DNA from: Sandaracinobacter neustonicus
GTDB taxonomy: Bacteria > Pseudomonadota > Alphaproteobacteria > Sphingomonadales > Sphingomonadaceae
NCBI RefSeq assembly: GCF_006385875.1
Contig: NZ_VFSU01000024.1
Span: forward strand, 1-64,000
DNA: 64,000 nucleotides
Direction of reading: 5' to 3'
The stretch's first letter is position 1. Each line of letters begins with the position of its first letter. This document shows positions 15,260 to 23,805 of the stretch, in pieces. Under the pieces are notes generated by a model. It did no database searches, was not told the DNA's origin, and saw only the letters and a program-made list of their open reading frames with translations. Position numbers and translations under genes: made by a program.

Positions 15260-17841
15260 TGGCGCTGCAGCCCGTGCGCCTCGCGGATTACCGCCCCTAT
15301 CCTTATGTGATCGACACGATCGCGCTCGACATCGCGCTCGATGCTGACGAGACTATCGTCCGCGCCACCCTGTCCGTGCGCCGCCGCGGTGCCGCTGCCG
15401 AACCGCTGGTGCTGGACGGCAAGAATCTGCAGCTGCGGCAGCTGCGGCTGAATGGAGCAGAGTTGCCAGCGGACGGCTTCGTGGCGACGCCGGACCGGCT
15501 GGAGATCATGGCGCCACCGGCCGAGTTCACCCTTGAAACCGAAGTGGCGATCCATCCTGCGCGCAACCAGTCGGGCAAGGGCCTGTTCTGGCACACCAAC
15601 CGGCTGATCACCCATTGCGAGGCCGAAGGTTTCCGGCGCATCACCTATTTCCCGGACAGGCCCGACGTGCTCGCCACCTACACCGTCCGGCTGGAGGCGG
15701 ATCGGCAGGCGTTTCCGCTGCTGCTGTCGAACGGTATCCCGATGGAAAGCGGGGAGGCCGGGCAGCGGCATTGGACGCTGTGGCGCGATCCCTTCCCCAA
15801 GCCGAGCTACATCTTCGCGGTGATGGCAGGCCGGTTCGAGACGCTGCGAGACCATTTCACCACGGCCGAGGGGCAGGAGGTGAGCCTCGCGATCCATGCC
15901 GAACCGGGCGAGGCCGCGCGCTGCGCCTTCGCGATGGACAGTCTGAAGGCCGCATTCCGCTGGGATGAACGGGTGTTCGGCCTCTCCTGCGACCTGCCGG
16001 TCTATAATGTGGTTGCGCTTCCAGCCTATGCCGGGGCGCAGGAGAACAAGGGCCTGAATCTTTTCGGCGCGGACGGCATCATCGCCGATCCCGCCATCAC
16101 CACGGACGAGGATTTCGCGCTGATCAGGCGCATCATCGGCCATGAATATTTCCACAACTGGACAGGCAACCGCGTCACCTGCCGGGACTGGTTCCAACTG
16201 AGCCTGAAAGAGGGGCTGACCCGGCTGCGCGACCAGCTGTTCATGGAAGACGAGCTGGAGCCGGGCACCTACCGCATCGAGCAGGTGAAGACGCTGCGTC
16301 GCAATCAATTCCCGGAAGATGACGGCCCGGCGGCGCATCCGGTGCAACCGGCCGAATTCGTCGAGATCGAGAATTTCTACACTGCGACCATCTACGAAAA
16401 AGGCGCTGAACTGTTGCGTATGCTGCGCACGCTGGTGGGTGCAGAACGCTTCGTTGCCGCGATCCGGGCCTATCTCGTCCGCTTCGACGGGCAGGCCGTC
16501 ACCATCGACGATTTGTTCGATACCATCGAGCGGGAAGCTGACGTCGATCTCGCGCAGTTCCGCCGCTGGCTGCACCAGCCGGGCCGACCGACAGTGACGG
16601 TTGCGCGCGAATATGATCCGGAGCGAAGGGAAGCCCGCTTCACCTTCAGCCAGCGCCTCCCGGTAAACGGCGAGCCGGGCCAGCCGCTGCATATTCCCAT
16701 AGCGTTTGCGTTGTTCGATCCACAGGGCGGGCATTTCGGAAAGCCGCTACTGATCGAGCTGCGGGACTGGTCGCAGACGTTGGTGATCGCCGACCTTCCG
16801 CGCGCACCGGTGCCCTCGATCCTGCGCCAGTTTTCCGCGCCCGTCAGCCTTGAGGCGGACTTGTCGGACGAGGAACTGATGCACCTCGCGGTTGCCGACG
16901 ATGACGCCTTCGTCGCCTGGAACAGCGCACAGCAGCTGTTCACGCGCGGGGTGCGCGAACTGGCGCTGGAACAACCGGCGGCGATGGATGCGCTGGTGCC
17001 TCCGGCCATGGTGGAGATCGCCCGCCGCCTGCTCGCCGATGCCCGGCGCGCGCCGGGGCTGACGGCACTCCGCTTGTCCCTGCCCGACGAGCCTGCCCTG
17101 AGCGAAGGGTTGGACCGCATCCCGCTCGACAGCCACATGGCGGCGCGCAACGCGATCCGGCGTGCCATCGGCCGCGCGTTGGCGGACCCCATCCATTCGC
17201 TCTACGAGCAGCTGTCGGCAATCGACCCGCTGGACCTCTCCGCCCCGGCCATGTCCGGTCGCAACCTGCGCTCCGTTCTGCTCGATTTCCGGCTCGCGGC
17301 TGGCGACGAGAAGGGAGTTTCTGCCTGCCTGGCGCAGATTGAAGAGGGGCCATCCTTTACCGAGGCGTTCGAAGCGCTTTGCCTGCTGGGCCATTGCGAC
17401 CGGCCCGAGCGACAGGCGGCGTTCGAGGCTTTCCATCACCGTTATCGCGATCAGCCGCTGGTGGTGGACAAATGGTTCAAGGCCTATGCGCTCTCGCGCG
17501 CAACCGGCGTGATCGACGAGATCATCGCGCTGGAAGGGCATTCGGCGTTCGACATCAGCAACACGTCACGCGCGGTCGCTTATTACGGCAGCCTGTTCCG
17601 GCAGAACCGTGTCGCCTTTCACGACGCATCCGGGAAGGGCTATCGCTTCCTCGCGGACCGCCTGTTGATGATGGACCAGATGGGGCGCGGCCACCCGGCC
17701 TTCTTCATGGCCCAGATCGACCAGTGGCGACGCCACGACGAACCGCGGCAGACGCTGATGCGCGAACAGCTGCAGCGCATCGCCGGAACGTCTGGCATCT
17801 CGCGGTCACTTGATGAGGTGGTGAACCGGTCTCTTGGGTGA
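15259..17841 (+). CDS. M1 family aminopeptidase N-like, with GAQEN motif
   Basis: This 860-residue zinc aminopeptidase resembles PepN in length and layout. The zinc motif HEYFHNW starts near residue 295, with the third ligand in SLKEGLT. The transition-state tyrosine is in ENFYTATIYEKGAEL. The exopeptidase motif, normally GAMEN, is GAQEN here (Gly259-Asn263), so Gln replaces a Met known in E. coli PepN to cushion the S1 pocket. An altered P1 preference is inferred. The ATG at 15259 shares its first base with the hydrolase stop, so this copy belongs to the operator-D operon and may be pathway-specific. A terminator follows at 17886. Confidence 0.9.
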   Translation: MALQPVRLADYRPYPYVIDTIALDIALDADETIVRATLSVRRRGAAAEPLVLDGKNLQLRQLRLNGAELPADGFVATPDRLEIMAPPAEFTLETEVAIHPARNQSGKGLFWHTNRLITHCEAEGFRRITYFPDRPDVLATYTVRLEADRQAFPLLLSNGIPMESGEAGQRHWTLWRDPFPKPSYIFAVMAGRFETLRDHFTTAEGQEVSLAIHAEPGEAARCAFAMDSLKAAFRWDERVFGLSCDLPVYNVVALPAYAGAQENKGLNLFGADGIIADPAITTDEDFALIRRIIGHEYFHNWTGNRVTCRDWFQLSLKEGLTRLRDQLFMEDELEPGTYRIEQVKTLRRNQFPEDDGPAAHPVQPAEFVEIENFYTATIYEKGAELLRMLRTLVGAERFVAAIRAYLVRFDGQAVTIDDLFDTIEREADVDLAQFRRWLHQPGRPTVTVAREYDPERREARFTFSQRLPVNGEPGQPLHIPIAFALFDPQGGHFGKPLLIELRDWSQTLVIADLPRAPVPSILRQFSAPVSLEADLSDEELMHLAVADDDAFVAWNSAQQLFTRGVRELALEQPAAMDALVPPAMVEIARRLLADARRAPGLTALRLSLPDEPALSEGLDRIPLDSHMAARNAIRRAIGRALADPIHSLYEQLSAIDPLDLSAPAMSGRNLRSVLLDFRLAAGDEKGVSACLAQIEEGPSFTEAFEALCLLGHCDRPERQAAFEAFHHRYRDQPLVVDKWFKAYALSRATGVIDEIIALEGHSAFDISNTSRAVAYYGSLFRQNRVAFHDASGKGYRFLADRLLMMDQMGRGHPAFFMAQIDQWRRHDEPRQTLMREQLQRIAGTSGISRSLDEVVNRSLG

Positions 17842-17885
17842 TCCTCGCCAACTGAGCTGCAGATCAACCAAGAGGTTCGAGGTGA

Positions 17886-17923
17886 AGCCGGGCTCTTGAG
17901 AAAAGAGCATCCGGCTCATTTTT
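17886..17923 (+). terminator. Rho-independent terminator after the aminopeptidase gene
   Basis: AGCCGG-GCTCTT pairs with AAGAGC-AT-CCGGCT around a 5-base loop, a 12-bp stem with a 2-base bulge, followed by CATTTTT. It lies 45 bases past the aminopeptidase stop and closes the catabolic region. The rest of 17842-18056 shows no gene. Confidence 0.75.
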
Positions 17924-18056
17924 GGCCTCAACTCTCAGCCTCATGCGCGTCTCTGGCTTCACTGCGGTTTGGATGCCCCGCCAAAGCCCGCGGAACTGGG
18001 CCATTGTGTGCGACCACGCGCCCGAAGGCGAAAGTCAGTTACCTTGTCGGACTGTC

Positions 18057-18143
18057 TGGTGCGGTCGAGAAGACTCGAACTTCCACGGCCTTTCGGCCAC
18101 AGCGACCTCAACGCTGCGCGTCTACCAGTTCCGCCACGACCGC
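18057..18143 (-). tRNA. tRNA-Leu (GAG)
   Basis: An 87-base tRNA on the minus strand with encoded CCA. The acceptor arms GCGGTCG and CGACCGC pair; the anticodon arm CAGCG-TTGAGGT-CGCTG gives anticodon GAG. A long variable arm (GTGGCCGAAAGGCCGT) marks a class II tRNA, as expected for leucine. The T arm has TTCGAGT. Its 3' end points at the catabolic cluster. Confidence 0.96.
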
Positions 18144-18184
18144 ACGCCGATGCCAAAAGCGGGGTGCCCCGCCGACTGGTGAGC

Positions 18185-18204
18185 GCGCGCCCTAGCAGGC
18201 GCGC
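18185..18204 (-). terminator. GC-rich hairpin downstream of the ketoacyl synthase gene
   Basis: GCGCGCC (18185-18191) and GGCGCGC (18198-18204) form a perfect 7-bp stem with a 6-base loop, 35 bases after the FabH-type gene stop and just before the tRNA-Leu 5' end. No T-run follows on the minus strand, so termination efficiency is doubtful. Confidence 0.35.
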
Positions 18205-18238
18205 CAGATCGGTTCAGACAAGTTTTTCCCATGCCCCC

Positions 18239-19366
18239 TCAGGCGGCTTTCCGCAGGAAAACGGTTCCCGCCGAATAGCCCGCGCCGAACGAGCAGATGA
18301 GGCCGGTGTCTCCGGTGGCGAGATCGTCGCTGTTCAGGTGGAAGGCGATGATGGAACCCGCAGACGAGGTGTTGGCGTAGCTGTCCAGCACGGTCGGGCT
18401 TTCGTCCGGGCTGGCTTCGTGGCCCAGCACCTTTGATGAAATCAGACGGTTCATGTTGGCGTTGGCCTGATGCAGCCACATGCGGCGCAGCGAGGTGGCA
18501 GGCAGCCCCAGATCGCCCATGTGCGCCACGATCATGTCTGAGACCATCGGCACCACTTCCTTGAACACCTTGCGGCCTTCCTGCCGGAACAGCTTGTCCG
18601 GCTGGTTGGCGGCTTCGGGGGCGGTGCGGTTCAGGAAGCCGAAATTGTTGCGGATATTGTTGGAGAATTCCGTTTTCAGCCGGGTGCCGAGAATTTCCCA
18701 ATGGGCGACGGGCGCGATGTCTTTCGCTTCCACGAGGATGGCGGTTGCGACGTCGCCGAAGATGAAATGGCTGTCGCGGTCCCGCCAGTTCAGGTGCCCG
18801 GAGCAGACTTCCGGGTTCACCACCAGCACACTTTTCGCGTGGCCTGCGCGGATGAAATCGGCTGCCGTCTGGATGCCGAAGGTCGCGCTGGAGCAGGCGA
18901 CGTTCATGTCGAAGGCGAAGCCTTCGATGCCGAGCGCGGCCTGCACTTCGATGGCGATGGCCGGGTAGGCGCGCTGCAGGTTGGAGCAGGCGCAGAGCAC
19001 GGCGTTCACGTCTTTCGCGTCGCGACCCGCGCGCTCCAGCGCCTGTCGCGCCGCCTTCACGGCGATTTCGGCGAGCACGGACAATTCCGTATCGGGCCGT
19101 TCAGGCAGGCGCGGGCACATGATGTCTGGATCGAGAATAGGCGCCTTGGAGAGAACGTAGCGCGCCTTGATGCCGCTCGCCTTCTCGATGAATTCGGCGG
19201 AGGATGGCGTCAGCGGCTGCACCTCGCCTGCCGCGATGGCCGCGGCGTTGTCGGCGTTGAAGCGCTCGACCCAGGCGTTGTAGCTTTCGACCAATTCCTC
19301 GTTGGAAATGCTGTCGATGGGGGTGAACAGGCCGGTGGCCGAGATCACGGGTGTTGCGGTGCTCAA
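18239..19366 (-). CDS. Beta-ketoacyl-ACP synthase III (FabH-type)
   Basis: A 375-residue thiolase-fold condensing enzyme that would join an acyl-CoA to malonyl-ACP to start a fatty-acid-like chain. The catalytic cysteine is in NVACSSATFG, the histidine in WLHQANANMNRL and the asparagine in YANTSSAGS. At 375 residues it belongs to the longer FabH-like group, not the about 320-residue housekeeping type. The start is a TTG at 19366 with GGGAG 6 bases upstream. It stands alone between tRNA-Leu and thyA. No fab or plsX genes are adjacent, so the acyl substrate cannot be inferred. Confidence 0.9.
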   Translation of the reverse strand: MSTATPVISATGLFTPIDSISNEELVESYNAWVERFNADNAAAIAAGEVQPLTPSSAEFIEKASGIKARYVLSKAPILDPDIMCPRLPERPDTELSVLAEIAVKAARQALERAGRDAKDVNAVLCACSNLQRAYPAIAIEVQAALGIEGFAFDMNVACSSATFGIQTAADFIRAGHAKSVLVVNPEVCSGHLNWRDRDSHFIFGDVATAILVEAKDIAPVAHWEILGTRLKTEFSNNIRNNFGFLNRTAPEAANQPDKLFRQEGRKVFKEVVPMVSDMIVAHMGDLGLPATSLRRMWLHQANANMNRLISSKVLGHEASPDESPTVLDSYANTSSAGSIIAFHLNSDDLATGDTGLICSFGAGYSAGTVFLRKAA

Positions 19367-19393
19367 TGGGGTCTCCCGAAGGGGGTGGCTCTT

Positions 19394-20305
19394 TTATACG
19401 GCCACTGGTGCTGCGATGGCAGGATGCGGATCATAGCCCGTCAGCGTCACATGCTCCAGCCGATAGTCGAACAGGCTGGCGGCGGGGCTGAGCGACAGGG
19501 TGGGGAAGGGGCGCGGTTCGCGTGCCAGCATGGTTTCCACCAGATGCGCATGGTTCAGATAGAGGTGAACATCCGCCCCCATCCAGATGATTTCGCCGGG
19601 CGCATAGCCGCATTGTGCGGCCAGCATGCGGACGAGAAGCGCGGCTTCGAAGATGTTGAAGGGGAAGCCCAGCCCCAGATCGCAGCTGCGCTGGTACAGG
19701 ATGCCGGACAGGCGATCCGGCCCGTCTGAGCGCGGCTCCACAAAATATTGGTAGGTCATGTGGCAGGGCGGCAGCGCCATCCCGCCCAGTTCGGCGACGT
19801 TCCAGCCGGTGAAGATGTGGCGGCGGCTGGCGGGGTTGTTTTTCAGGCTGGACAGCAGCGCCTCGATCTGGTCGTGCGTCTGCCCGTCCGGCCCCAGCCA
19901 GCGCCGCCATTGCTTGCCATAGACAGGGCCGAGTTCACCCCATTCGGCGGCGAAGGCCTCGTCTGACAGGATGCGCGCTTCGAACGCGTCGCGGCTCAGC
20001 GTTTCGCCGGTGGCGTTGCGGTGGCGCTCCATCGGCCAGTCCGTCCAGATGTGCACGCCCTGTTGCACCAGCGGGCGGATGTTGGTTTGCCCTGCAAGGA
20101 ACCACACCAGTTCCTTCACCGCCGATTTCCAGAACACCCGCTTGGTGGTGATCAGCGGCACCGTGCCATCCGACAGATCGAATCGCAGCATCGCCCCGAA
20201 CAGCGCGCGGGTGCCGACGCCGGTGCGGTCACGCCGCTCGCTGCCCTTCGTCCAGACCTGACGCATCAGGTCGATCACGGCGGTTTCCGGGTGCGGGGAT
20301 GTCAT
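19394..20305 (-). CDS. thyA: Thymidylate synthase
   Basis: A 303-residue ThyA that methylates dUMP to dTMP with methylene-tetrahydrofolate. The arginine loop DRTGVGTR (near residue 25), the GPVYGKQWRRW segment and the catalytic cysteine in LPPCHMTYQYFVE are present, as are the C-terminal 'YDPHPAIAAPVAV' residues that close the active site. The ATG at 20305 begins the conserved region; a longer frame to 20371 has proline-rich residues with no family match. It is 27 bases upstream of the FabH-type gene on the same strand and could be cotranscribed with it. Confidence 0.95.
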   Translation of the reverse strand: MTSPHPETAVIDLMRQVWTKGSERRDRTGVGTRALFGAMLRFDLSDGTVPLITTKRVFWKSAVKELVWFLAGQTNIRPLVQQGVHIWTDWPMERHRNATGETLSRDAFEARILSDEAFAAEWGELGPVYGKQWRRWLGPDGQTHDQIEALLSSLKNNPASRRHIFTGWNVAELGGMALPPCHMTYQYFVEPRSDGPDRLSGILYQRSCDLGLGFPFNIFEAALLVRMLAAQCGYAPGEIIWMGADVHLYLNHAHLVETMLAREPRPFPTLSLSPAASLFDYRLEHVTLTGYDPHPAIAAPVAV

Positions 20306-20423
20306 ATCGCAGGGTGCTAGCGGAACTGGGGGGCGGGGGGAAGAAGGGAGGCCTTGCCAAGCCCCGCCCATCTGCTAGCAAATCGCCTCAGGGGGTCGGC
20401 CAAATTGCTTGGGGCGTTGGCCG

Positions 20424-21812
20424 TTGATCGAACTGGTGCCGGTGCTGGCCATATTGGCCATCCTGACTCGTGAGCTGTTGTGGCTGACCGCTTGCGGAAT
20501 CTTCCTCTCCAGCCTTGATGATATCGCGGTGGACCTGTTGTGGCTGGGGGGCTTTGCCTTTCGCCGCGAACGGCCGCTGCCGCCGCTGCCGCCCGAGCCG
20601 GGGCGATTCGCGCTGATCGTGCCCGCGTGGGACGAATCCGCGGTGATCGGCGCGATGGTGGGGCGGCTGTGCCAGACGATCCAAAACCCGCGCCTGCGCA
20701 TTTTCGTGGGCGTCTACCCTAACGATCCCGCCACGCTGGCGGCCGTGCAGGCGGTGGGGGATGATCGGGTGCAGGCGGTGATCACCAGCCGGGCAGGGCC
20801 CACCACCAAGGCCGATTGCCTGAACCATCTGTGGCGCGGGGTTCTGGCACACGAGGCGCGAACGGGGCAGCGCTTCAAGGCGGTGGTGCTGCACGATGCG
20901 GAGGATGTCGTCGATCCGGCGAGCCTTGATCTCTATGACCGCTGCATTCCCGCGCTCGCCATGGTGCAGGTGCCGGTGCTGCCCATTCAGGACCCGGAGA
21001 CGCGCTGGGTTTCCGGCCATTATTGCGATGAATTCGCGCAGGCGCATGCGAAAGACATGATGGTGCGCGGGCTGCTGGGCGCGCCGGTGCCCTCAGCCGG
21101 GGTGGGCACCGCGATCGAGCGCGACGTGCTGGCGCGGCTGGCCGGGCCGGGCAACGCCCCCTTCGATGCCGCCAGCCTGACCGAGGATTATGAGATGGGC
21201 ACCCGCGTGCATCGGCTGGGGCTGAAAGGGCGGATGGTGCGCGCGCATGTGGGCGGGCGGCTGGTGGCGACGCGGGCCTATTTCCCCGCCACCATCGACA
21301 CCGCCGTGCGGCAGAAAAGCCGCTGGCTGACGGGGATCGCGCTGTCCGGCTGGGATCGGCTGGGGTGGGATGGCGGGCTGGCCACCCGCTGGATGCTGGC
21401 GCGGGACAGGAAGGGGCTGTTCACCGCCGCCATCGCCATGCTGGGCTATGCGGTGGCGGTGCTTGTCCTGCTGCAACTGGCGCTGCGCGCGTGGGTGTCC
21501 GCGCGGGCCGGGGTGCCGCTGCCGCCGCTGATCGTGGATGCGCATTCGATCCTGCCGGGGTTTCTGATGCTGAACGCAGTGCTGCTGGGCTGGCGGCTTG
21601 TGATGCGTGCGGGCTTCACCGGCGCGGCCTATGGCTGGCGCGAAGGGCTGTTCGCGATGCCGCGCGCGGTGCTGGCCAATGCGATCAATTTCCTCGCCGC
21701 GATCAAGGCGGTGACGCGCTATCGGCAGGCGCTGGGCAGCGGCGCGCCGCCCGAATGGGGCAAGACGGAGCATCGCTTCCCGGATGCCGGGGTGGAGACG
21801 GCCAATGGCTGA
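20424..21812 (+). CDS. nfrB: NfrB-like membrane glycosyltransferase, short form
   Basis: An inner-membrane family 2 glycosyltransferase matching E. coli NfrB. An N-terminal membrane segment ends with the NfrB-type 'SSLDDIAVDLLW'. The shared landmarks are LIVPAWDESAVIG, GVYPNDP, GPTTKADCLN, HDAEDV, PSAGVGT, LTEDYEMG and RQKSRWLTGIALSG. Further membrane helices follow. E. coli NfrB is about 745 residues and has C-terminal GspE_N/MshEN-type domains that bind cyclic-di-GMP; this protein stops at about 462 and lacks them. The start is uncertain: TTG at 20424 follows GGGGCG, TTG at 20409 is also in frame. It overlaps the NfrA-like gene by 8 bases. In E. coli this pair makes and exports a surface glycan. 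Confidence 0.85.
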   Translation: MIELVPVLAILAILTRELLWLTACGIFLSSLDDIAVDLLWLGGFAFRRERPLPPLPPEPGRFALIVPAWDESAVIGAMVGRLCQTIQNPRLRIFVGVYPNDPATLAAVQAVGDDRVQAVITSRAGPTTKADCLNHLWRGVLAHEARTGQRFKAVVLHDAEDVVDPASLDLYDRCIPALAMVQVPVLPIQDPETRWVSGHYCDEFAQAHAKDMMVRGLLGAPVPSAGVGTAIERDVLARLAGPGNAPFDAASLTEDYEMGTRVHRLGLKGRMVRAHVGGRLVATRAYFPATIDTAVRQKSRWLTGIALSGWDRLGWDGGLATRWMLARDRKGLFTAAIAMLGYAVAVLVLLQLALRAWVSARAGVPLPPLIVDAHSILPGFLMLNAVLLGWRLVMRAGFTGAAYGWREGLFAMPRAVLANAINFLAAIKAVTRYRQALGSGAPPEWGKTEHRFPDAGVETANG

Positions 21813-23112
21813 GCGGGTTGTGGAAGGCCGCGCGCTCAGGACCTATCAGCTGATTCTGGTGCTGGTGCTGGGCTGGGCACTGGGGCGGCTGCCGCAATGG
21901 CTGGAGGCGGAAACCGCCGAAGCAGTGAAGCTGGCCGCGGCGCTGTCCCCCCATGCGCCCGCCGAAGCGGGGGCTGCGGACCCGGCGGCGCTGGCGCGGA
22001 TGTCTGCGGGAATTGCGGCGCAGGTGGCAGCTGAAGTGGCGGATGCGACGGTCGCGCGGCTGATCGCGGCGGGCTGGGGGCCGGGGGGTGGGGCCGCACC
22101 GGTGCCGCCGCACCGCATCCTGTTGGAAGCGCCCCGGGCGCTGCCGCCGCAGCAAACCGTGGTGCGGGTGGTGACAGAGCCGCAGGCAGGGGGCTGGTTC
22201 GGCTATAACCTGCCGCCGGGGCAGGCGCAGGCGGCTGCCCAGCCCATGGTCGCGCCGCCCCCGGCTCCGCCCGCTGTTTCGCCCGAAGCGCATGCCACGG
22301 CGACGGCCGGTTATGCCGCGATCCGCGCCGGGGATCTGAAGCAGGGCGTGGGTCTGCTGAAAGCCGCCGAAGCGATGGACCCAAAGGCTCCGCAGGCGGA
22401 CACATGGCGCGCCGACGTCGCGCAGCTGACGAAGCGCTGGTCCGGCGGCGGCTATGTGCTCACCCGTGAGGGGGCGGGCGGCGGCGACGCGCTGGCGGCC
22501 TCCCCGGTGCTGGGGGGCGGGCAGGCGGGCGTCGCGCTGGGCTATCGCTTGAATCCGCTGGGAAAACAGCGTGTTTCCATCATCGGTCGGCTCTCTGTCG
22601 CATCCGCGCCCCAAGGCGGACTGGATGGCGAAACGACCGAAGCCGCGCTGGGGCTGCGCTGGGAACCATCCCGAAAGATCCCCGTCGCCATCGATGTGGA
22701 GCGGCGGATCGCACTGGGCACTTACTCGCGCAACGCCTGGGCCGGGCGCATTTCCGGCGGGGCGCAGCGCGAAACAGAGGTGAGGGGCGCAAGGCTGAAG
22801 CTGGAGGGCTATGCCGAAGGCGGTGTTGTGGAAGGCTTCACCCGCACGCCGGACCTCTATGTCGGCGCACAGGCGCGCGGCGGCACGCCGCTGTTGACAC
22901 TGGGCGACACCCGCATCGACGCGGGCGTGGGCTTATGGGGCGGCGCGCAACGCAATTACGGCGTGGCGGCCTCGCGGCTGGATATCGGCCCCTCCAGCCG
23001 GGTGTGGACGGGGCCATGGCCCTTCTATGCGCAGATCGACTGGCGGCAGAAGGTGGCAGGAAATGCGCTGCCGGGGTCAGGGCCGGTGCTGACGGTGGCT
23101 GGGGAGTTTTAG
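21805..23112 (+). CDS. NfrA C-terminal-like outer-membrane glycan export protein
   Basis: A 435-residue partner of the NfrB-like gene. Near the N-terminus a hydrophobic stretch (about residues 14-32) anchors it, followed by an alanine/proline-rich linker, then a short TPR-like helical repeat ('HATATAGYAAIRAGDLKQGV', about 160-190). From about residue 225 alternating beta-strand sequence with repeated glycine and aromatic residues resembles the C-terminal barrel domain of the phage N4 adsorption protein NfrA. E. coli NfrA is about twice as long, with many TPRs. It overlaps nfrB by 8 bases (ATG at 21805, nfrB stop at 21812), so translation is coupled. The exact membrane topology is not clear from sequence. 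Confidence 0.7.
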   Translation: MAERVVEGRALRTYQLILVLVLGWALGRLPQWLEAETAEAVKLAAALSPHAPAEAGAADPAALARMSAGIAAQVAAEVADATVARLIAAGWGPGGGAAPVPPHRILLEAPRALPPQQTVVRVVTEPQAGGWFGYNLPPGQAQAAAQPMVAPPPAPPAVSPEAHATATAGYAAIRAGDLKQGVGLLKAAEAMDPKAPQADTWRADVAQLTKRWSGGGYVLTREGAGGGDALAASPVLGGGQAGVALGYRLNPLGKQRVSIIGRLSVASAPQGGLDGETTEAALGLRWEPSRKIPVAIDVERRIALGTYSRNAWAGRISGGAQRETEVRGARLKLEGYAEGGVVEGFTRTPDLYVGAQARGGTPLLTLGDTRIDAGVGLWGGAQRNYGVAASRLDIGPSSRVWTGPWPFYAQIDWRQKVAGNALPGSGPVLTVAGEF

Positions 23113-23129
23113 GGGGAGGGCAAGATGTT

Positions 23130-23790
23130 TTTGCGCGCCGCGCGGCCGGGCTCTGCCCGGACCCGGCAGGGAAATAATTTCCCTGCACCCTCGAAGTTAG
23201 CGTTGCTGCCCCACTCCAACGGCGTGTGAGTGATCAGCTTTGATTGCCTGCGGCGCTGCGCAGCTCTCTCCCCCCTGCAAGGGGGAGAGTAGGAGAGGGG
23301 GTGTCACCGCCGGGCCTAAACCACCGACCTCCCCACCCGCTCAGCCTGAGCTTGTCGAAGGCCCCTGAGCAAATCCGCCAACCTCCCCACCAACCACAAC
23401 CGTCACCCCGGACTTGATCCGGGGTCCAGCTTTCTACTCGTACGTTGCCAAAGACCAGCTGGACCCCGGATCAAGTCCGGGGTGACGGGTGGAGAGGTGG
23501 GTGGGAAACTCGCAAAGCGCCGCAGGCACTAAACTCCAACCTTGCGCCAAGCGGATGGCCCCCACCCCAACCCCTCCCCTGAAGGGGAGGGGCTAAGCAA
23601 TAAAGTTTGGGGGTGCAGGGGAATCATTCCCCTGCCCGGGGTCCCCATGAACTTGTTCATGGGGTGGGGACGGAGGAGTTTGAGGGGGCGGAGCCTCCTC
23701 AACTGCAACGTTGCCGCAGAGAAGCTGGAGCCCGGGTCAAGCCCGGGGTGACGGCGGGGAGGGCAGGGGAAACGAAATCGGACGCGGGTA
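23130..23790. repeat. Repeat island 1: mosaic of palindromic repeats
   Basis: This stretch has no convincing gene. It contains the palindrome GCAGGGAAAT-a-ATTTCCCTGC (23166-23186), a block GTGATCAGCTTTGATTGCC from about 23230, a CTCAGCCTGAGCTTGTCGAAG copy (23339-23360), and a 30-base perfect inverted pair (23401-23430 and 23458-23487) built on CCCCGGACTTGATCCGGGG. A reversed ggaa/ttcc palindrome lies at 23614-23635 and a diverged copy of the inverted-pair unit at 23722-23753. The same modules in similar order recur in island 2 near 33.3 kb. Confidence 0.85.
23401..23487. repeat. Perfect 30-bp inverted pair (REPIN-like)
   Basis: Arms at 23401-23430 and 23458-23487 are exactly reverse-complementary around a 27-base spacer. 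Each arm is itself an imperfect hairpin (CCCCGGA-cttga-TCCGGGG). Two REP-like units in opposite orientation form the pattern called a REPIN in other bacteria. No RAYT-type transposase gene lies in the window. Confidence 0.85.
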
Positions 23791-23805
23791 AGGCGGCCGC
23801 CCTCG

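Noticed and set aside
20424-23112. Prophage signal because of 'phage N4 adsorption' names
   Set aside because: NfrA and NfrB are host surface-glycan proteins used by the phage as receptor; no phage structural or integrase gene is near.
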